A stretch of DNA of 64,000 bases from Acridotheres tristis (taxonomy: Eukaryota > Chordata > Aves > Passeriformes > Sturnidae): contig CM072884.1 in NCBI GenBank assembly GCA_037013685.1, positions 100,234,048 to 100,298,047 on the forward strand, in the 5' to 3' direction. Positions 61,313 to 64,000 of this stretch are shown here, one piece after another. Under the pieces are notes generated by a model. The model made no database searches and was not told the origin of the DNA. It saw nothing but the letters and a program-made list of their open reading frames with translations. Numbering within the stretch: position 1 is the stretch's first letter; every line of letters starts with the position of its first letter. The position numbers and the translations under genes are program-made.

Positions 61313-63740
61313 ACACATTTATTCCATTTCTGCCATTTTGAGTAGTTTATTCCCTACCCTGCTGGCTTTGAATTGCCATCCTGCTACTACGTTCTCAGAC
61401 TGCCTGCTGCTCATAAGGATCAAAATAACCAACCTGTTGAATTGTTGACCATTTCTCATGACCACGAGAAAGATCACATTTTATGCTTTCCTATCCTCTA
61501 AAGAAAATCTGACAATACAAACTGAAATCCTTCCTGCCTCTTGTAGACACCTGGACAACAGTTTGTGACTGCAGTTTGAATTGCCAATACAATTTTTACT
61601 ACAATTCCCTATATTTCATGTATAGCTTTAAAATTTAGGAAGGAGTTATATGCATCAACCTAGGAATTTTTTATTAGCTTGCTCTGCATGTTCCTTTATT
61701 ACATCCACTAAAGGGTTGATGAATACCCTAATTAACCACTTTGATTGTTTTATTGTAAATTTCATTTCAGCTACTGTCTGCTCCTTGCTGATGAACATTT
61801 GCAATGAAGACAAACGTTTTTCTTGGAGGAATTGCATTATTACAGCATGAAATAGACTAAGAATAGTTTAATGAGTAGTTCAGTGTCTTCTTCTGAATAC
61901 TGTTTATTCTGGGTACACAAGAACAAAGACATCATGATGCTGATGGAACTGTTTTACAAGACTATAATCCACACAGAATATACTCAAGCTGTAGGGTAAT
62001 ACATTCATTGTTCACATTGAAACTAAGAAGGACAGAGACCACTGACATTTAAAGGCTCTGTCTCTTTCAAGCACTAGATGGTTCCAGCTGAGTTTTTTAC
62101 TGTGACTCCAGGTTTGGTGGTTTTTGTTTGTTTGTTAGTTTTGTTGGGGTTTTTTTTTGTTTGTTTGTTTGCTTTTGTTTGTTTTCTTTTGTTACCATAA
62201 TCACTAATCTACAGCAATCTGTGTTGTAGTTGTTATCAAAGTTGCATTAACTTTTTATTAGACTTCATTTCATTGATGCCAGATTTGGAAGGAAAAAAAG
62301 AGAAAATTCCACCTCTTGTTTCCTCTCTTTCATGTGTGTGAACGTCCAGAAATGCCTTCACAACATCTATTATACAAGAAATGCATCGTGGTTAAAAGGG
62401 GAAAGAGAGAACACCTAGAGAAAAAATGTTTGTATAACAGTTCATAACAGCTCTTTACTATAGTCTGAGATGTGGGAGAAGTTACTAAATTGCTATGGCT
62501 GCTTCAGAATTTTCAGTGGCTCTTTTTCTCACTCAAAAATATTTTTTTTTCAGAAAAAGCCTGTTTGTGGGAAAGGTTTAGTCTCACTTTTGTGTGAACT
62601 TTGACATTTTTCTTCGTCTTCTGAAAAAATTAAACAAATCAATTTTTTTTTGACAACTGATTTTTCCAGTTTCTTTTTGACAACTGATTAAATTAAGCCA
62701 TTTCTAAAAACACGACCTTCAAAATGATGAAAACATAATCTCTTTGTCTAGATGGGGTTTTTTTAGCATTTGCTTAATTTATGAATTCATTTTAGATTTT
62801 GACTTATTGTGATTTAGTAAGCGAAACTGAAAAATCTTAGGAATTTTCATAGAAGGGGAACTGGTTTTTGGGCAGCTTTAGTGATTGTGTGTCTTCCTCA
62901 TCATTTTCTTTTTTTAGCTCCACAGTCTACCTCCTACATGTGGAAAAATATTTTCCTTATATTCCTGTGCTCCTGTCATAAGTCCTGCATCTTTCTGATT
63001 TAAAAAACCAAAGGACTCCAAAAGGTATCAGTTTGGTTTCCTCCTTGTTCACGGCCTTCTTGTTGATACTTTCAATTCGTTCCCTGCTAGGTGTGGTATA
63101 TGTCTGTGTGGCTTTCTGTGACCATTTCAATCCGTGTAAAACGATGGTTACATGCTGCTATTGGCACCTGCAGATGGGGAATTCTGACTGGATATTGATT
63201 CTGCACACTTTATCTGAAATGCATAAGAATGTTATAAAGAGAAGTCTTAGACGCCTGTTACTGCTGGAACACATGGAGAACTCCAAGGGTTAAAAATATG
63301 ACTGCAGTTATGTAGGAAGAACAGAAAAAACAGGAACAAAAATCAGGACAATTCTCAGTGAATTTAGCTAAGAACCATGAACAGCTGTTTTTCTGGGTGC
63401 TATACTATATCAAGGAACATATATGTTTTGTGGAGTTATTTTCTGTTTGTTTGGGTTTTTTCCCCCTATATCCAAACAAAGTAATTTAGGAATGACTCAA
63501 GGAAACAAAATCACTTCTTTTCAGTCAGTTAAAAATGCAGGTACCAAATTTTTCATCTCTAAGTGTGCCATTTCTCTGCATTTAAATGGGTAAGTGTACA
63601 TTAAGATCACCATAAGCCTTTCAGCCAAACTTTTCCCATCTCTTTGTTCTCTCACTCTTTTCAGCCATATAGATTTTCCTGATATCCTTCCTTTCCTTTT
63701 CTTTACTCTGACTCATTGATTACACATTACTAATGGGTCT
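61313..63740. other. noncoding DNA
   Basis: AT-rich, no supported gene. Holds a T/G-rich tract at 62115-62195 and a small direct repeat of TTTTTGACAACTGATT 27 bp apart near 62647 and 62674. Confidence 0.5.
62115..62195. repeat. (TTTG)n-like low-complexity tract
   Basis: Imperfect TTTG/TTTTG repeats with a G4 interruption; T and G make up almost all of the plus strand here. Confidence 0.85.
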
Positions 63741-63790
63741 TTCTGTGCTTCAGTTTCCCCCTTTGTGAAATGAGGAACATCAATTTTTGC
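63741..63790 (+). mobile_element. possible MIR SINE core fragment
   Basis: CTGTGCTTCAGTTTCCCCCT followed by TTGTGAAATGAGGAACATCA matches the MIR core block that normally reads as cytosine-rich 'cagtttcc' followed by a 'tgtaaaatgrgga' stretch. It is only about 50 bp, so weaker than the copy at 24.1 kb. Confidence 0.5.
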
Positions 63791-64000
63791 TGTTGTATCA
63801 AGGTAACAGATTTATTAGGAATACCTCAGGTAGTCATTAATATGTTCCCATTAGGAGGCACCTCCTTAAATCAAACCACGGAGATACTACATCTCCATGC
63901 TCTGAGACACTGTGATTTGAGGTGTTCAAATACTGCTCCTATTCTAGGCTATCTTGAAAGAAAGTGAAAACACTATCTTACATTAGAGAAGTAAAGTATT
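63791..64000. other. noncoding end of window
   Basis: No supported feature; a 65-codon frame at 63770-63967 shows nothing recognisable. Confidence 0.5.

Noticed and set aside
1..64000. tRNA, rRNA or known miRNA genes
   Set aside because: Read by eye for T-loop (GGTTCRANTCC) blocks and familiar miRNA sequences; none recognised. A covariance-model search would be needed to exclude degenerate copies.

Overview
This window is eukaryotic, most likely from a bird. The clearest evidence is four CR1 LINE fragments of typical avian sequence: 9435-9785, 27350-27775 and 60152-61312 on the minus strand, and 16960-17097 on the plus strand. The plus-strand copy ends in the 8-bp ATTCTGGG/ATTCTGTG tandem that marks CR1 3' ends. 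There is also a solo LTR of avian ERV type on the minus strand (about 43085-43611). A passerine is possible, but the sequence alone does not settle that.

No protein-coding gene can be supported. The DNA is mostly AT-rich and CpG-poor. The open frames are short, lack recognisable domains, and look like chance or repeat-derived frames. The long frames near 40.7-41.8 kb come from a GC-rich minisatellite whose unit has no stop codon on either strand. The window is best read as intergenic, or as the inside of a very large intron. Two short segments (3891-3972 and 7806-7851) have good acceptor and donor signals and are listed as low-confidence candidate exons.

Layout. 0-9.4 kb: single-copy noncoding DNA with the two candidate exons. 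9.4-19.5 kb: two CR1 fragments, a (TA)n microsatellite, a bZIP-like inverted repeat and AT-rich segments that look like conserved noncoding elements. 19.5-27.8 kb: a MIR-type SINE relic, a segment with TATA, splice-donor and AATAAA signals, and a CR1. 27.8-40.9 kb: mostly unique noncoding DNA. 40.97-41.66 kb: a 52-53 bp minisatellite of 12 full units. 42.3-43.6 kb: a 13-bp hairpin and the solo LTR. 43.6-51.6 kb: noncoding, with a GC-rich hairpin at 48.9 kb. 51.66-52.44 kb: a very old CR1 of the amniote type, quite different from the avian copies. 52.4-64 kb: noncoding, a second hairpin at 58.8 kb, the longest CR1, low-complexity tracts and a second MIR-like scrap.

I found no new multi-gene system. 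The items most worth checking are the minisatellite, the strong hairpins or inverted repeats, the two candidate exons and the putative conserved noncoding elements. Repeat family names come from recognising sequence, not from a database search.
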